From positions 1,674,001 through 1,738,000 of the forward strand of contig NZ_CP108458.1 of assembly GCF_036242395.1 (NCBI RefSeq): a stretch of DNA of 64,000 nucleotides, given 5' to 3'. Of this stretch, positions 23,949 to 36,500 are shown piece by piece. The notes under the pieces are model-generated. The model made no database searches and was not told the DNA's origin. It saw only the letters and a program-made list of their open reading frames with translations. A program made the position numbers and the translations under genes. Each line of letters opens with the position of its first letter. Position 1 is the stretch's first letter. The DNA is from Kitasatospora sp. NBC_01266 (GTDB lineage Bacteria > Actinomycetota > Actinomycetes > Streptomycetales > Streptomycetaceae).

Positions 23949-26900
23949 TCAGCGGGTCGCGGCGGCGAGCCGGTCGTGGACCAGCCGCGCGGTGGCGGCG
24001 GCGTCGGCGCCCAGGATCTCCAGCGGGTCGCCGGTCAGTTCGGCGCTGCGGTGCTCGCCCGGCCAGGCCGGGCGGTCGGCGCCGGTGGGGCCGGTCAGCG
24101 CCGGGCCCGCCGGAGTGAGCAGCAGGGTGGGGGTGGCGGTGAGGGCGGTGGGCTGCCAGGGCGGCAGGATCCGCCGGTAGCCGCCGGTGGCGATCAGCCG
24201 GGCGTCGTCGCCGACCAGCGGGTCGGCGGTCACCAGGCCGCCGACCAGCTCGACGGTCAGCGCCTCGGTGAGATCGGCACCGGGGGCCGGCGCGTCGATC
24301 AGGACCAGCGCGGCGGCGGGCGTGCCCCGCTCCTCCAGTGCCCGGGCCAGCTGGTACGCGACCAGGCCACCCGTACCGGCACCGAGCAAGGTGATCATAC
24401 CGCTTGGCAGCGCGTCCAGTTGACGGTTGATCACCTCGTCGAACGAGGCGGGCACCCGCTCCCCCGGCGCGAAGCCGGGCGCGGGCAGGAAGACGGCCTC
24501 CCGCTCGCCGTCCAGCGCGGCGGCGAACCGCAGGTAGCGACCGGGGCCCGCCACGGCGGTCAGCGCGGAGCAGCAGACCAGCGTCTCGCCCGCCGGGCCG
24601 CCGGCCAGCCGCAGCGGCGCGAGGGCCGTGGCGCGGGAGCCGGAGCCGGCCTGGAGCGCGGCGGCCGCGCTCAGCAGGTCGAGCAACTCGCCGGTGCGGC
24701 CGGTGCCGCAGGCGGCGGTGAGCAGGGTCGCGAAGCTGCCGAGCGAGGGCGACAGGGCGGGGGCCGGGGACGGGGCGGGCTCGACCACGGGGGTGGGGAC
24801 GGGGGCGGCGGGCGCCTCGGGTACCGCGGGCGGGAGCGACGCGGGCGCGGCGGGCGTGACCTCGTCCGGCCCGCTGCCGGCCAGCTCATCGGCCAGCAAC
24901 TCCGCGAGGAAGTCGGCCAGTTCGACCGGCGTCGGGTAGTCGTACACCACCGCGACCGGCAGCGCCTGCCCGGCGAGCACGCCGAGGCGGTCGCGCAGTT
25001 CGACGGCGGAGAGCGAGGCGAAGCCCTGCTCCAGGAACTCCCGGGTCGCCTCCACGGTGTCCGCCGAGGCGTGGCCGAGCACCTCGGCCGCCTGCGACAG
25101 CACCACCTGCAGCAGCAGGCCCCGGCGCTCCTCCTCGTCGGTGGCACCGGCCAGCCGCTCCAGCAGAGTTGACGGTTCGTCAGAGATGTCGGCAGTCACC
25201 GGCTCGGCGAAGCCCAGCTGCTCCCGGCTGCGCCGCACCCACCCCGACAGCAGCGGCAGCGCGGGCCGCAGTGCCGCCAACTCCGCCTCCCCACCGTCCA
25301 GTGCGGCGGCCAGCTCCGCCAGGTCCTCGCGCTCCACGGCCTCCCAGAACCGCGCGTCCACCGACCCCGGCCGCACCACCGGCAGCGCGCCGTCGGCCTC
25401 GCGCAGCCAGTACCGCTCGCGCTGGAAGGCGTAGGTCGGCAGGTCCACCCGCCGCGCGCCGGTGCCGGCGAAGTACGCGGTCCAGTCGACCGGGACGCCG
25501 CGCACGTGCAGCCGGGCGACGGCCGCGGTCAGCGCCTGCGGCTCGGTCAGGTCGGCGCGGTCGGCGCGCTGGGTGGGGATGCAGCTGCCGCCCTCGCCCA
25601 GGGCGCTCAGCACACCGTCGGGGCCGAGTTCGACGAAGGTGGTCACGCCCTGCTCGCGCAGGGTGCGCAGGCCGTCGGCGAACCGCACGGCCTCCCGCAC
25701 ATGGCGCACCCAGTACTCGGGGTCGGCCGGTTCCGCGATCTTGCCGGTCAGGGTGGAGACCACCGGGATGCGCGGCTCGGCGTAGTCCAGCGACTGCGCG
25801 ACGGCCCGGAACTCCGCCAGCATCGGCTCCATCAGCCGGGAGTGGAAGGCGTGGCTGACGGTGAGGCGCTTGACCTTGCGGCCCTCGGCACGCCACGTCG
25901 ACTCAAGGGCCGCGACCTCCGCCTCGATCCCGGAAACCACCACCGCCGTGGGCCCGTTGACGGCCGCCACGTCGACCTCTCCGGTCAGCGCGGCCCGGAC
26001 CTCCTCCTCGGTGGCCTGGACGGCGAGCATCGCGCCGCCGGCCGGCAGCGCCTGCATCAGCCGGCCGCGCGCCGCGACCAGCTTGCAGGCGTCCGCCAGC
26101 GACCAGACGCCGGCGACATGCGCCGCCGCCAGTTCGCCGATCGAGTGGCCGGCCAGCAGGTCGGCCCGCACCCCCCAGGACTCCAGCAGCCGGAACAGCG
26201 CCACCTCAAAGGCGAACAGCGCGGTCTGGGTGTAGAGGGTCTGGTCCAGCAGCTCGGCGTCGGTGCCGAACAGCACCTCCCGCAGCGGCTTGGGCAGCAA
26301 TGGGTCCAGCTGCTCGCAGACCGCGTCCAGCGCGGCAGCGAACACCGGGTGGGCGGCCTGGAGTTCGCGGCCCATGCCGAGCCGCTGGCTGCCCTGGCCG
26401 GTGAAGAGGAAGGCCACCCGGGCCTCGGCCGCCAGCCCCTGCACGGTGCCCGCCGCCGGCTCACCGGCCGCGAACGCGTGCAGCGCGCGCAGCAGTTCGT
26501 CCCGGTCGCCGCCCGGCAGTGCCGCGCGGTACTCCAGCGCGGCCCGGCCGGTGGCCAGCGAGGCGGCCAGGTCGGCCAGTTCGACCTCCTGGTGTGCCGC
26601 CAGGTGCTCGGCCAGCCGCCGCGCCTGGCCGCGCAGCGCGCCGGCCGAACGGCCGGAGAGCAGCACCGGCAGGCCGCCCGGCAGTTCGGCCCGCTCGCCC
26701 GCCGGCTCGGCGGCGGCCGGCGCCTGCTCGAGGACCAGGTGCGCGTTGGTCCCGCTCACCCCGAAGGAGGAGACGCCCGCCCGGCGCGGCCGTCCGGTCC
26801 GCGGCCAGGGCAGCGCCTCGGTGGCCAGCCGCACCGCGCCGGCCGTCCAGTCCACGTGCGGGCTCGGCTCGTCCACGTGCAGGGTGCGCGGCACCACACC

Positions 26901-29900
26901 GTGCCGGATCGCCTGCACCATCTTGATCACGCCCGCCACCCCGGCCGCGGCCTGGGTGTGGCCGATGTTGGACTTGATCGAGCCGAGCAGCAGCGGCCGC
27001 TCCTCGGCCCGGCCCTGACCGTAGGTGGCGAGCAGCGCCTGGGCCTCGATCGGGTCGCCCAGCGTGGTGCCGGTGCCGTGCCCCTCGACCACGTCGACCT
27101 GGTCGGCCGTCAGCCGGGCACCCGCCAGCGCCTGGCGGATCACCCGCTGCTGGGACGGGCCGTTGGGAGCCGTCAGACCGTTGGAAGCGCCGTCCTGGTT
27201 GACGGCCGAGCCGCGCAGCACCGCGAGCACCGGGTGGCCCAGGCGCTGCGCGTCGCTCAGGCGCTCCAGCAGCAGCATGCCCGCGCCCTCGCCCCAGCCG
27301 GTGCCGTCGGCCGCCGCCGCGAACGGCTTGCAGCGGCCGTCGGCGGCCAGGCCGCGCTGGCGGCTGAAGTCGATGAAGACACCCGGCGTGGAGAGCACGG
27401 TCACGCCGCCCGCCAGCGCCATGGTGCACTCGCCGCCGCGCAGCGCCTGGGCTGCCAGGTGCAGCGCGACCAACGAGGAGGAGCAGGCCGTGTCGACGGT
27501 CACCGCCGGGCCCTCCAGGCCGAGCGTGTAGGCGATCCGGCCGCTGGCCACGCTGCCCGAGCTGCCGGTGCCCAGGAAGGCGTCGACGCCCTCGGGGAAG
27601 GAGCGCAGCCGGGAGGCGTAGTCGTGGTACATCACCCCGGCGAAGACGCCGGTCCGGCTGCCGCGCAGGCCCTGCGGATCAAGGCCGGCCCGCTCGAAGG
27701 CCTCCCAGGAGGTCTCCAGCAGCAGCCGCTGCTGCGGGTCCATGGCGAGCGCCTCGCGCGGCGAGATGCCGAAGAAGGCCGGGTCGAACTCGTCGGCGTC
27801 GTGCACGAAGGCGCCGTGCCGGGTGTAGCTGCGGCCGGGCAGGCCGGGCTCCGGGTCGTAGAGCGCCGTCAGGTCCCAGTCCCGGTTGCCGGGCAGCTCG
27901 CCGACCGCGTCCCTCTCGCTGAGCACCAGCTCCCAGAGCTGCTCGGGCGTGCTGACCCCGCCGGGGTAGCGGCAGGCCATGCCGACGATGGCGATCGGCT
28001 CTCCGGGCGCGGCGGCGGTCGGTGCGGCGGCGGCCCGGGTGGCGGCTGCCGTGGCCGCGCCCAGCAGGCTCTCGCCCAGGCGGCCGGCCAGCGCGCCCGG
28101 CGTGGGGTAGTCGAAGACCAGGGTCGCGGGCAGCCGCACGCCGGTGGCGCCGGCCAGCCGGTTGCGCAGCTCGACGGCCATCAGCGAGTCGAAGCCCAGC
28201 TCCTTGAAGGCCCGCCCGGCGCCGACCGCCTGCGCGCCCTCATGGCCGAGGACGGCGGCGGCCTGGGTCCGGACCAGGTCGAGCAGCGCGCGCTCGGCCT
28301 CGGCCGGCGCGAGCCGGGCCAGCTGCGCCGCCCAGTCGGGCGCGGTGTCGCCGGCCGCGGCGGCGACCCGGCGCGGCCGGTGCGGTACCAGGGTGCCGAA
28401 GAGCGGGGGCAGGCCGACCGCCGCCGCCTGCGCACGCAGTGCGCGCAGGTCCAGCCGGATCGGGACGGTCAGCGCCTGGCCCGAGAAGCAGGCGAGGTCG
28501 AAGAGCGCCATGCCGTCCTCGTTGGAGAGCGGCAGCACGCCCTGCCGGGCCATCCGGCGCCGGTCGCCGCTGCCCAGGTGCGCGGACATCGCGCTGCTCT
28601 GCTCCCAGAAGCCCCAGGCCTGCGAGACGGCGGGCAGCCCGGCGGCGCGGCGGTGGGCGGCGAGCGCGTCCAGGAAGACGTTGGCCGCCGCGTAGCCGGC
28701 CTGGCCCGCGCTGCCGACGATGCCGGAGAAGGAGGAGAAGAGCACGAAGGCCGTCAGGTCCAGGCCGGCGGTGAGGCGGTGCAGGTTCCAGGCGGCGTCC
28801 ACCTTGGGGCGCAGCACCGCGCTGAGGCGCTCGGGCGTCAGCGCGTCGAGCATGCCGTCGTCCAGCACGCCCGCGACGTGCACCACGCCGCGCAGTTGCG
28901 GGCCGAGTTCGGCTATCAGCGCGGCGAGCTGGGCGTGATCGGCGGCGTCGCAGGCGCGCACCGAGGCCTCGGCGCCCAGCTCGGCCAGCTCGCGGACCAG
29001 TTCGGCGGCGCCCTCGGCGGCGGGGCCGCTGCGCCCGGCCAGCACCAGGCGGCGGACGCCGTGCTCGGTGGCCAGGTGGCGGGCGGTCAGCGAGCCGAGC
29101 AGGCCGGTGCCCCCGACCACCAGCACGGTGCCGGCCGGGTCCCAGACTGGGGCGGCCACCGCACCGTCGGCGGTGACGGCGGCCGCGCGGGCCAGCCGGG
29201 GCACTCGTGCCACGCCCTCGCGCAGCACGGCCTGGGTCTCGTCCGAGCCGAGCAGCCGGGCCAGCGCGGCCCAGGAGCTGGCGGTACGGTCCAGGTCGGC
29301 GAGGAGCAGGCGGCCGGGGTTCTCGGTCTGCGCGGTGCGGGCCAGGCCCCAGACGGCGGCGGCGGCCAGGTCGGTGGGGGCGGCCGGCTCGGTGGCAGTG
29401 TCGGTGTCGGTGTCGGTGTCGCCGAGCGGGGCGCCGCCGGTGGTGAGCAGCGCCAGCCGGGTCTCGGCCAGGTTCTCGGCCGCCAACCACTGCCGCAGCT
29501 CGCCGAGCACCGCGCCGGTGACCCGGTGGACGGTGGCCGGCAGGTCCTCCGCGTCCGGCGCGGTGTCGCCGTGCGCCTCCAGCAGCAGCACCTCGGGCGC
29601 GGGCGCACCGGCCGCGACGGCGGCGGCCAGCGCCGCGACGTCGGGGTGGCAGGTCAACTCGACGCCGAGCGCCGCCAGCGCGCCGGCGGTGCGCGGGGCG
29701 GGCGCGCCGAGCAGGGTCCAGCGCTGCCCGGTCGGGTCCTGGTCGGGCAGCGTCCGCTCGGTCCAGTCCACCCGGTAGAGGTCGTCACCGACCGTCGGCG
29801 CGGCGGCCTCGGCGGACATCGGGCGCAGCAGCAGCGGTTCGATGGTGGCCACCGGCGCGCCCTCGGCGTCGGCGACCAGGATCTCCACCGCGTCGGGGCC

Positions 29901-32900
29901 GGTGCGGCGCAGCCGGGCCCGCAGCACGGACGCGCCGGTGGCGTGCAGGGTGACCTGGTTGAAGGAGAAGGGCAGCCGGCCGGGGCTCTCGGGGTCGTCG
30001 TCGAAGAGGCCGCCCACCGCGATGGCGTGCAGCGCGGCGTCGAGCAGCGCCGGGTGCAGCGCGAAGCTCTGCGCCTGGGCGCGGAACTCGGCGGGCAGCG
30101 CGACCTCGGCGTAGACCTCCTCGCCCAGTCGCCAGGCGGCCCGCAGGCCCTGGAAGGACGGGCCGTAGCCGTAGCCGCGCTCGGCCATCGCGGGGTAGAG
30201 CGAGGCGGCCTCCAGTGCGGTCGCCTCGGCGGGCGGCCAGGCGGTGAGCGGCTCGGCGGTGTCGGGGGCCGGGGTCAGCGCGAGCACACCGGCGGCGTGC
30301 CGGGTCCACGGCTGGTCGTTCGGCGCCCAGGCGTCCTGGCCCTCGTCCGGCTGCGCGTGGACGGTGACGGTGCGCCGGCCCGACCCGTCGACGGCGCCGA
30401 CCCGGACCTGCACCCGGACCGCGCCGCGCTCGGGGACCACCAGCGGGGACTCGACGGTCAGCTCCTCCACGCTCTCGCAGCCCAGTTGCTCGGCGGCGTG
30501 CAGGGCCAGTTCGAGGAAGGCGGTGCCGGCCAGGATGACGGTGCCGTTGAGCGCGTGGTCGGCCAGCCAGAGCTGCGCCTTGACGGAGAGCCGGCCGGTG
30601 AGCACCAGGCCGTCGTCCTCGGCGAGGGTGACGGCGGCCCCGAGCAGGCCGTGCTCGACGCCGCGCAGGCCGAGGCCGGCCGGGTCGCCGACCAGCGACG
30701 GGCGGGCCGGGGGCCAGTAGTCCTGGCGCTGGAAGGCGTAGGTGGGCAGTTCGACCCGGGCGGCGGGGGCGGCAGCGTGCTCGGCGGCGGGCTCGGCGGC
30801 GGGCACCAGGGTGCTCCAGTCGACCGCGACGCCACGGGTGAAGGCCTGGCAGAGCGAGCGCAGGAAGCGGTCCGGGCCGCCCTCCTCGCGTCGCAGGGTG
30901 CCCACGGCCACGCCGTCCAGGCCGAGTTCGGCCAGCGTGTCGTCGATCGCGGCGGCGATCACGGGGTGGGCGCTGGCCTCGATGAAGACCCGGTGACCGG
31001 CGCGCGCCAGGGTCTCGATGCCCTCCTGGAAGCGGACCGGGTGGCGCAGGTTCTCGAACCAGTAGTCCGCGTCCAGTTCCGGGCCGGACACCCAACTGCC
31101 GCGCAGCGTGGAGAGCATCGGCACGCTCGGGGCCAACGGCACCACGGGTGCCAGCGCCTGGCGGATCTCGTCGGCCAGCAGCTCCATCTGCGGCGAGTGC
31201 GAGGCGTAGTCCACCTTCACCCGGCGGGCGTCGACGCCGGCCTCGGCGGCGACCAGCATGAACTCGTCCAGCGCGGTGGCCTCGCCCGAAATCACCACCG
31301 AGCCGGGGCCGTTGACGGCGGCGATGCCGACCCGGCCCTCGAAGCCGGCCAGCAGCTCGCCGGCCTGCTCGGCGGAGGCGAAGAGCGACACCATGCCGCC
31401 CGAACCCGCCACCCGCGCAATGGCCTTGGCCCGCAGCGCGACGACGCGGGCCGCGTCCTCCAGCGAGAGCGCGCCCGCCACGCAGGCTGCGGCGATCTCG
31501 CCCTGCGAGTGGCCGATCACGGCGGCGGGCGTGACGCCCAGCGAGCGCCACAGGGCGGCGAGCGAGACCATCACGGCGAAGAGCACCGGCTGCACCACGT
31601 CGACGCGCTCCAGCAGCGCGGCGTCGGTGAGCGCGTCCGCCAACCGCCAGTCCACGAAGGGCTGCAGAGCCGCCGAGCAGGCCGCGATCGACTCCGCGAA
31701 CACCGGCGAGGCCTCGATCAGCCCGGATGCCATCCCGACCCACTGCGAACCCTGACCCGGGAAGACGAAGACCGGCCGGCCACCGCCGGCGGCCACGCCC
31801 CGCAGCAGGCCCGGCGACTCCACCCCGGCGGCCAGCGCCTCGGCCCCGCGCAGCAGTTCGCTCCGGTTCCCGCCCAGCAGCACCGCCCGGTCCTCGAAGA
31901 CCGAGCGCCCGGTCAGCGCTTCGGCCACCGCCGCCGGGTCCAGCTCCGCCGCGAACGCCACGAGCCGCGCCGCCTGACCGCTCAGCGCCTCGGCCCCGCG
32001 CGCTGACAGCACCCATGGCACGACCGGGAGTTCACCCAGCGGGCGCGGCGCCCGAGCGGGCGGATCGGCCAACTCCTCGACCGGCTCCGGCTCCGGCGCC
32101 TGCTCGATGATGGTGTGCGCGTTGGTCCCGCTCACGCCGAAGGAGGAGATACCCGCCCGGCGCGGCTCGCCGGTGGCCGGCCAGGCCACCTGCTCGGTGA
32201 GCAGCTCCACCCCGCCTACCGACCAGTCGATCTGCGAGCTCGGCGCGTCCACGTGCAGCGTCCTGGGCAGCACGCCGTGCCGGATCGCCAGCACCATCTT
32301 GATCACGCCCGCGACACCGGCCGCCGCCTGGGTGTGGCCCAGGTTGGACTTCACCGACCCGAGCCAGAGCGGCCGGTCCTCCGCCCGGTCGCGCCCGTAG
32401 GTGTTCAGCAGGGCCTGCGCCTCGATCGGGTCGCCCAGCTTGGTGCCGGTGCCGTGCGCCTCCACCACGTCGATCTGACGACTCGTCAGGCGAGCGCTGT
32501 CCAGCGCCTGCTGGATCACCCGCTGCTGGGACGGACCGTTGGGGGCGGTCAGCCCGTTGCTGGCGCCGTCCTGGTTGACGGCGCTGCCGCGCACCACCGC
32601 GAGGATCGGGTGACCCAGGCGCCGCGCGTCGCTCAGCCGCTCGACCAGCAGCACCCCGACGCCCTCGCCCCAGCCGGTGCCGTCCGCCGACTCGGCGAAG
32701 GCCTTGCACCGGCCGTCCTCGGAGAGGGCGCCCTGCCGGCTGAGGTCGACGAAGACCCCGGGCGTGCACATCACCGAGACGCCGCCGGCCAGCGCCAGCG
32801 AGCACTCGCCCTGGCGCAGCGCCTGGACGGCGAGGTGCAGCGAGACCAGCGACGAGGAGCAGGCCGTGTCGACGGTGACCGCCGGGCCCTCCAGGCCGAG

Positions 32901-33482
32901 CGCGAAGGAGACCCGGCCGGAGAGCACGCTGGCCGCGTTGCCGGTGCCGATGTAGCCCTCGGCGCCGTCCACCGTGCCGATCAGCAGGCCCGCGTAGTCC
33001 TGGCCGTTGGAGCCCATGAAGACGCCGGTGCGCGAGCCGCGCAGCTCGGCCGGGTCCAGGCCGGCCCGCTCGAAGGCCTCCCAGGAGGTCTCCAGCAGCA
33101 GCCGCTGCTGCGGGTCCATGGTGAGCGCCTCGCGCGGCGAGATGCCGAAGAAGCCGGCGTCGAACTCGGCGATGCTGTCCAGGAAGGAGCCGTTGCGGGC
33201 CAGCGAGGTGCCCAGCTTCTCCTGGTCCGGGTCACAGAGGGTCTCCAGGTCCCAGCCCCGGTCCTCCGGGAACGGGGTGCGGGCCTCGCGGCCGTCCGCG
33301 AGCAGCTCCCAGAGCTGCTCGGGGGTGCGCACGCCGCCCGGGAACCGGCAGCTCATCCCGATGATGGCCACGGGCTCGGGGGCGCCGCTCTCCACCTCGT
33401 GCAGCCGCTGCCGGGTCTGGTGCAGGTCAGCGGTCACCCGCTTGAGAAAGTAGCGGAGCTTGTCCTCGTTTGCGGTAGCCAT
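23949..33482 (-). CDS. Modular type I PKS (A): KS-AT(mm)-DH-KR-ACP / KS-AT(mal)-ACP-TE, terminal protein
   Basis: A 3177-residue final PKS protein. Docking helix at residues 5-30. Module 1: KS (TACSSS near 204), AT with GHSQG near 661 and YASH, both methylmalonyl markers, DH near 977, KR (GGTGLLG near 1457, LDD B-type marker, Tyr near 1596), ACP near 1764. Module 2: KS near 1997 (EGHGTGT for the usual EAHGTGT, His kept), AT with GHSIG near 2447 and HAFH, malonyl markers, no reductive domains, ACP near 2822, Pro/Ala linker, TE to the end. Oddities: the DH motif [11 protein letters not shown] has Ala for the motif Pro; the last ACP reads GFASL instead of GFDSL; the TE elbow is GAGTG, so the nucleophilic Ser is Gly (residue 3036, codon at 24375-24377). 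ATG 33482 has AGGTGAG upstream; the GTG at 33494 is less likely. Confidence 0.95.
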   Translation of the reverse strand: MATANEDKLRYFLKRVTADLHQTRQRLHEVESGAPEPVAIIGMSCRFPGGVRTPEQLWELLADGREARTPFPEDRGWDLETLCDPDQEKLGTSLARNGSFLDSIAEFDAGFFGISPREALTMDPQQRLLLETSWEAFERAGLDPAELRGSRTGVFMGSNGQDYAGLLIGTVDGAEGYIGTGNAASVLSGRVSFALGLEGPAVTVDTACSSSLVSLHLAVQALRQGECSLALAGGVSVMCTPGVFVDLSRQGALSEDGRCKAFAESADGTGWGEGVGVLLVERLSDARRLGHPILAVVRGSAVNQDGASNGLTAPNGPSQQRVIQQALDSARLTSRQIDVVEAHGTGTKLGDPIEAQALLNTYGRDRAEDRPLWLGSVKSNLGHTQAAAGVAGVIKMVLAIRHGVLPRTLHVDAPSSQIDWSVGGVELLTEQVAWPATGEPRRAGISSFGVSGTNAHTIIEQAPEPEPVEELADPPARAPRPLGELPVVPWVLSARGAEALSGQAARLVAFAAELDPAAVAEALTGRSVFEDRAVLLGGNRSELLRGAEALAAGVESPGLLRGVAAGGGRPVFVFPGQGSQWVGMASGLIEASPVFAESIAACSAALQPFVDWRLADALTDAALLERVDVVQPVLFAVMVSLAALWRSLGVTPAAVIGHSQGEIAAACVAGALSLEDAARVVALRAKAIARVAGSGGMVSLFASAEQAGELLAGFEGRVGIAAVNGPGSVVISGEATALDEFMLVAAEAGVDARRVKVDYASHSPQMELLADEIRQALAPVVPLAPSVPMLSTLRGSWVSGPELDADYWFENLRHPVRFQEGIETLARAGHRVFIEASAHPVIAAAIDDTLAELGLDGVAVGTLRREEGGPDRFLRSLCQAFTRGVAVDWSTLVPAAEPAAEHAAAPAARVELPTYAFQRQDYWPPARPSLVGDPAGLGLRGVEHGLLGAAVTLAEDDGLVLTGRLSVKAQLWLADHALNGTVILAGTAFLELALHAAEQLGCESVEELTVESPLVVPERGAVRVQVRVGAVDGSGRRTVTVHAQPDEGQDAWAPNDQPWTRHAAGVLALTPAPDTAEPLTAWPPAEATALEAASLYPAMAERGYGYGPSFQGLRAAWRLGEEVYAEVALPAEFRAQAQSFALHPALLDAALHAIAVGGLFDDDPESPGRLPFSFNQVTLHATGASVLRARLRRTGPDAVEILVADAEGAPVATIEPLLLRPMSAEAAAPTVGDDLYRVDWTERTLPDQDPTGQRWTLLGAPAPRTAGALAALGVELTCHPDVAALAAAVAAGAPAPEVLLLEAHGDTAPDAEDLPATVHRVTGAVLGELRQWLAAENLAETRLALLTTGGAPLGDTDTDTDTATEPAAPTDLAAAAVWGLARTAQTENPGRLLLADLDRTASSWAALARLLGSDETQAVLREGVARVPRLARAAAVTADGAVAAPVWDPAGTVLVVGGTGLLGSLTARHLATEHGVRRLVLAGRSGPAAEGAAELVRELAELGAEASVRACDAADHAQLAALIAELGPQLRGVVHVAGVLDDGMLDALTPERLSAVLRPKVDAAWNLHRLTAGLDLTAFVLFSSFSGIVGSAGQAGYAAANVFLDALAAHRRAAGLPAVSQAWGFWEQSSAMSAHLGSGDRRRMARQGVLPLSNEDGMALFDLACFSGQALTVPIRLDLRALRAQAAAVGLPPLFGTLVPHRPRRVAAAAGDTAPDWAAQLARLAPAEAERALLDLVRTQAAAVLGHEGAQAVGAGRAFKELGFDSLMAVELRNRLAGATGVRLPATLVFDYPTPGALAGRLGESLLGAATAAATRAAAAPTAAAPGEPIAIVGMACRYPGGVSTPEQLWELVLSERDAVGELPGNRDWDLTALYDPEPGLPGRSYTRHGAFVHDADEFDPAFFGISPREALAMDPQQRLLLETSWEAFERAGLDPQGLRGSRTGVFAGVMYHDYASRLRSFPEGVDAFLGTGSSGSVASGRIAYTLGLEGPAVTVDTACSSSLVALHLAAQALRGGECTMALAGGVTVLSTPGVFIDFSRQRGLAADGRCKPFAAAADGTGWGEGAGMLLLERLSDAQRLGHPVLAVLRGSAVNQDGASNGLTAPNGPSQQRVIRQALAGARLTADQVDVVEGHGTGTTLGDPIEAQALLATYGQGRAEERPLLLGSIKSNIGHTQAAAGVAGVIKMVQAIRHGVVPRTLHVDEPSPHVDWTAGAVRLATEALPWPRTGRPRRAGVSSFGVSGTNAHLVLEQAPAAAEPAGERAELPGGLPVLLSGRSAGALRGQARRLAEHLAAHQEVELADLAASLATGRAALEYRAALPGGDRDELLRALHAFAAGEPAAGTVQGLAAEARVAFLFTGQGSQRLGMGRELQAAHPVFAAALDAVCEQLDPLLPKPLREVLFGTDAELLDQTLYTQTALFAFEVALFRLLESWGVRADLLAGHSIGELAAAHVAGVWSLADACKLVAARGRLMQALPAGGAMLAVQATEEEVRAALTGEVDVAAVNGPTAVVVSGIEAEVAALESTWRAEGRKVKRLTVSHAFHSRLMEPMLAEFRAVAQSLDYAEPRIPVVSTLTGKIAEPADPEYWVRHVREAVRFADGLRTLREQGVTTFVELGPDGVLSALGEGGSCIPTQRADRADLTEPQALTAAVARLHVRGVPVDWTAYFAGTGARRVDLPTYAFQRERYWLREADGALPVVRPGSVDARFWEAVEREDLAELAAALDGGEAELAALRPALPLLSGWVRRSREQLGFAEPVTADISDEPSTLLERLAGATDEEERRGLLLQVVLSQAAEVLGHASADTVEATREFLEQGFASLSAVELRDRLGVLAGQALPVAVVYDYPTPVELADFLAELLADELAGSGPDEVTPAAPASLPPAVPEAPAAPVPTPVVEPAPSPAPALSPSLGSFATLLTAACGTGRTGELLDLLSAAAALQAGSGSRATALAPLRLAGGPAGETLVCCSALTAVAGPGRYLRFAAALDGEREAVFLPAPGFAPGERVPASFDEVINRQLDALPSGMITLLGAGTGGLVAYQLARALEERGTPAAALVLIDAPAPGADLTEALTVELVGGLVTADPLVGDDARLIATGGYRRILPPWQPTALTATPTLLLTPAGPALTGPTGADRPAWPGEHRSAELTGDPLEILGADAAATARLVHDRLAAATR

Positions 33483-33566
33483 GTCTGCTCTCACCTCAGG
33501 AAGTCACGGGAAGTCTTGGGGCCGGGTCCTGCCGGGGCCGGTACTGCGGACGGGGGCGGGGCGGGG

Positions 33567-36500
33567 TCAGGAGATGCCGAACTCCTTGCCGATGAAGTCG
33601 AAGACCTCGTCGTCGCTCGCCCCCTCCAGCACGTCGGGGACCGCCTCGGCGTCCGCCCCCGTCCGGGCGGTCTCCAAGGTGGAGAGCAGGGTGCGCAGCC
33701 GGGCGCCGATCGCCTCGCGCCGCTCCTGGTCAGCGCTGCCGAGCGTGGCCAACGCGGATTCCAGGGCGTCGAGTTCGCGCAGCCCGTGGTCGGCCTCGGC
33801 GTCCGCCTCGGGCGACAGCTCCAGGTAGAGGTGGTCGGTGAGGGCGAGCGGGGTGGGGTAGTCGAAGACCAGGGTCGAGGTCAGCCGCGAACCGGTCGCC
33901 AGGCTCAGGCGGTTGCGCAACTCGACGGCGGTGAGCGAGTCGAAGCCCATCTCGCGGAAGGCCCGCTGCGGGTCGATCGCCCCGGCCGAGGCATGGCCGA
34001 GGACCAACGCGACCTCGGTGCAGACCAGTTCCTGGAGCAGCCGGCGGCGCTCGGCGGCGGAGGCCGCCGCCAGCCGGCCGAGCAGCGCCGGGGCGGCGCT
34101 CGCGCTCTGCACGGCGGCCGCCGTGACGGCCTCGCGGGCGGCCGGGATCCCGGCGAGCAGCGGGCTGCGGCGAACGGCCGTGTAACCGGGGGCGAAACGC
34201 TGCCAGTCCACGTCGACCACCGCGAGCAGCGTGTCGTCCACCCGGACCGCCTGCTCGAGCGCGGTCACCGCCCGGTCGGCCGCCATCACGGGCAGGCCGC
34301 CCCGGCTGGTCCGCCCCTCGACCAGCGCGCTGTCGGCCACCATGCCGCCCTCGGCCCACGGGCCCCAGGCGATCGAGGTGGCCACCAGCCCCTGGGCGCG
34401 GCGCCACTGGGCGAACGCGTCCAGATAGGCGTTGGCGGCAGCGTAGTTGCCCTGCCCGGGACCGGCCAGGGTGCCCGCGATCGAGGAGAACAGCACGAAG
34501 GCGGACAGATTCTGATGCTGCGTCAACTCGTGCAGGTGGCGGGCGGCGGCGGCCTTCGCGGCGAGCACGGTGTCGAACCGGTCGGGCGCCAAGCCGTCGA
34601 GCACGCCGTCGTCCAGCACGCCGGCGGTGTGCACCACCGAGGTGAGCGGGTGATCGGCGGGAATCCCGGCGAGCACCCGGGCCAGCGCGTCCCGGTCGGC
34701 CGCGTCGCAGGCGGCCACCGTGACCCGGGCGCCGAGCGCGGTCAGCTCCTCGACCAACTCGGCCGCGCCCGGCGCCTGCGCACCGCGCCGGCTGAGCAGC
34801 AGCAGGTGCTCGGCTCCGTTGCCGGCCAGCGAGCGGGCCACCTGGGCGCCGAGCGCCCCGGTGCCGCCGGTGATCAGCACGGTGCCCTCGGGACGCCACG
34901 GGGTGCCCGGGTCGGCGACGGCCGAGGCCGCTACCGGCGCGTGGGCCAGGCGAGCGGCGAAGGTGCCGGAGGCACGCAGCGCCAGCTGGTCCTCCTCGCG
35001 CTGGGCCAGCACCGAGCGCAGGCGGCCGGCGATCCGGCTGTCCAGCAGCGGATGGGGGTCCCCCCAACCGGAGGCTGGGGGAAGGTCGATCAGGCCACCC
35101 CAGCTCTCCGGGCGCTCCTGCGCGGCCACCCGGCCCAGGCCCCAGACCATCGCCTGCTCGGGCCGCTGGACGGCGTCCTGTCCGCCGACCGACACCGCGC
35201 CCCGGGTCGCGCACCAGAGCGGGGCGTCCAGGTCCAGCTCACCGAGCGCCTGGATCAGCGCCGCCGTGGCCGGCAGCCCGGCCGGGGTGGCGGAACTGCC
35301 CGGCAGCGGCTGCGCGTCGAAGCCGAGCAGCGAGAGCACGCCGCTGACCTGGAACAGCGCGTCCAGCGCGTCGATGTCGGAGAGCGCGGTCTCCGCCAGG
35401 GCGTCGCGCAACTGCTCGGCGTAGGCGGCCCGGTCCGGCTTCGCGGCGTTCAGCCGGGCCCGGACCACGGTCGCGCCGCCGGCCTCCAAGGCCTGCGCCA
35501 GCTCCTCGGTCGGCTGCTCGGCCACGCCGGTGGCGGAGACCAGCAGCCAGCTGCCGTGCAGCGTGGCCGCCGACTCCGGGACGGCGGGCACCCAGTCCAC
35601 CCGGTAGCGCCAGGCGTCCAGCACCGACTGGGCGCTGCGGCGGCGGTGGTAGGTGGAGAGGGCGGGCAGGAGTTGGCCGAGGGCGGCGGGGTCGGGGAGG
35701 TCGAGGGTGGTGGTGAGGGTGGCGAGGTCCTGCTGCTCGACGGCCGCCCAGAAGCGGGCGTCCAGGTCGGTGGCGGCTGTCGTGGGCGCCGGGGTGGTGG
35801 CTGCGGTGGGCCAGAAGCGGGTGCGCTGGAAGGCGTAGGTGGGCAGGTCGACGCCGTGGGCGTCGGCGGGCAGGGTGGTGGCCCAGTCGACGGCCGTGCC
35901 GCGCGTGTAGGCGCTCGCAAGGGCGGTGAGCAGGGTCTCCGCCTCGGGGCGCCCGGCTCGCTGGGTGGGGATGCAGCCGGTCTCGGCGGCCATCGCGGAG
36001 AGCACGGTGTCGGGGCCGATCTCCAGGAAGGTGCGCACACCATGGCCCTGGAGGGTGGCGAGGGCGTCGGCGAAGCGGACGGCCTCGCGGACGTGGCGCA
36101 CCCAGTAGCCGGGGGTGGTGAGGTCCTCGGCGAGGGCGGTGACCAGCGGGATCCGGGGCTGCGCGTAGGTGAGGGACTCGGCGACCGCGCGGAACTCGGC
36201 GAGCATCGGGTCCATCAGGGCGGAGTGGAAGGCGTGGCTGACGGTGAGGCGCTTGACCTTGCGGCCCTCGGCGCGGAACGCCGACTCAAGGGCGGTGATG
36301 TCGGCCTCGGCGCCAGAGACGACGATCGAGTCGGGCCCGTTGACGGCGGCGATGTCCACCATGCCGGTCAGGGCGGCGCGGACCTCGTCTTCGGTGGCCT
36401 GGACGGCGAGCATCGCGCCACCGGCGGGGAGCGCCTGCATCAGGCGACCGCGCGCGGCCACCAGCTTGCAGGCGTCCGCCAGCGACCAGACCCCCGCGAC

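Noticed and set aside
23949..33482. Sequencing error as the sole reason for the Ser-less TE
   Set aside because: Ser to Gly would need a substitution at that codon (GGT), and the flanking residues (GA-TG) also deviate from the usual GHSAG. The block looks diverged rather than mis-called, though it was not possible to verify reads.
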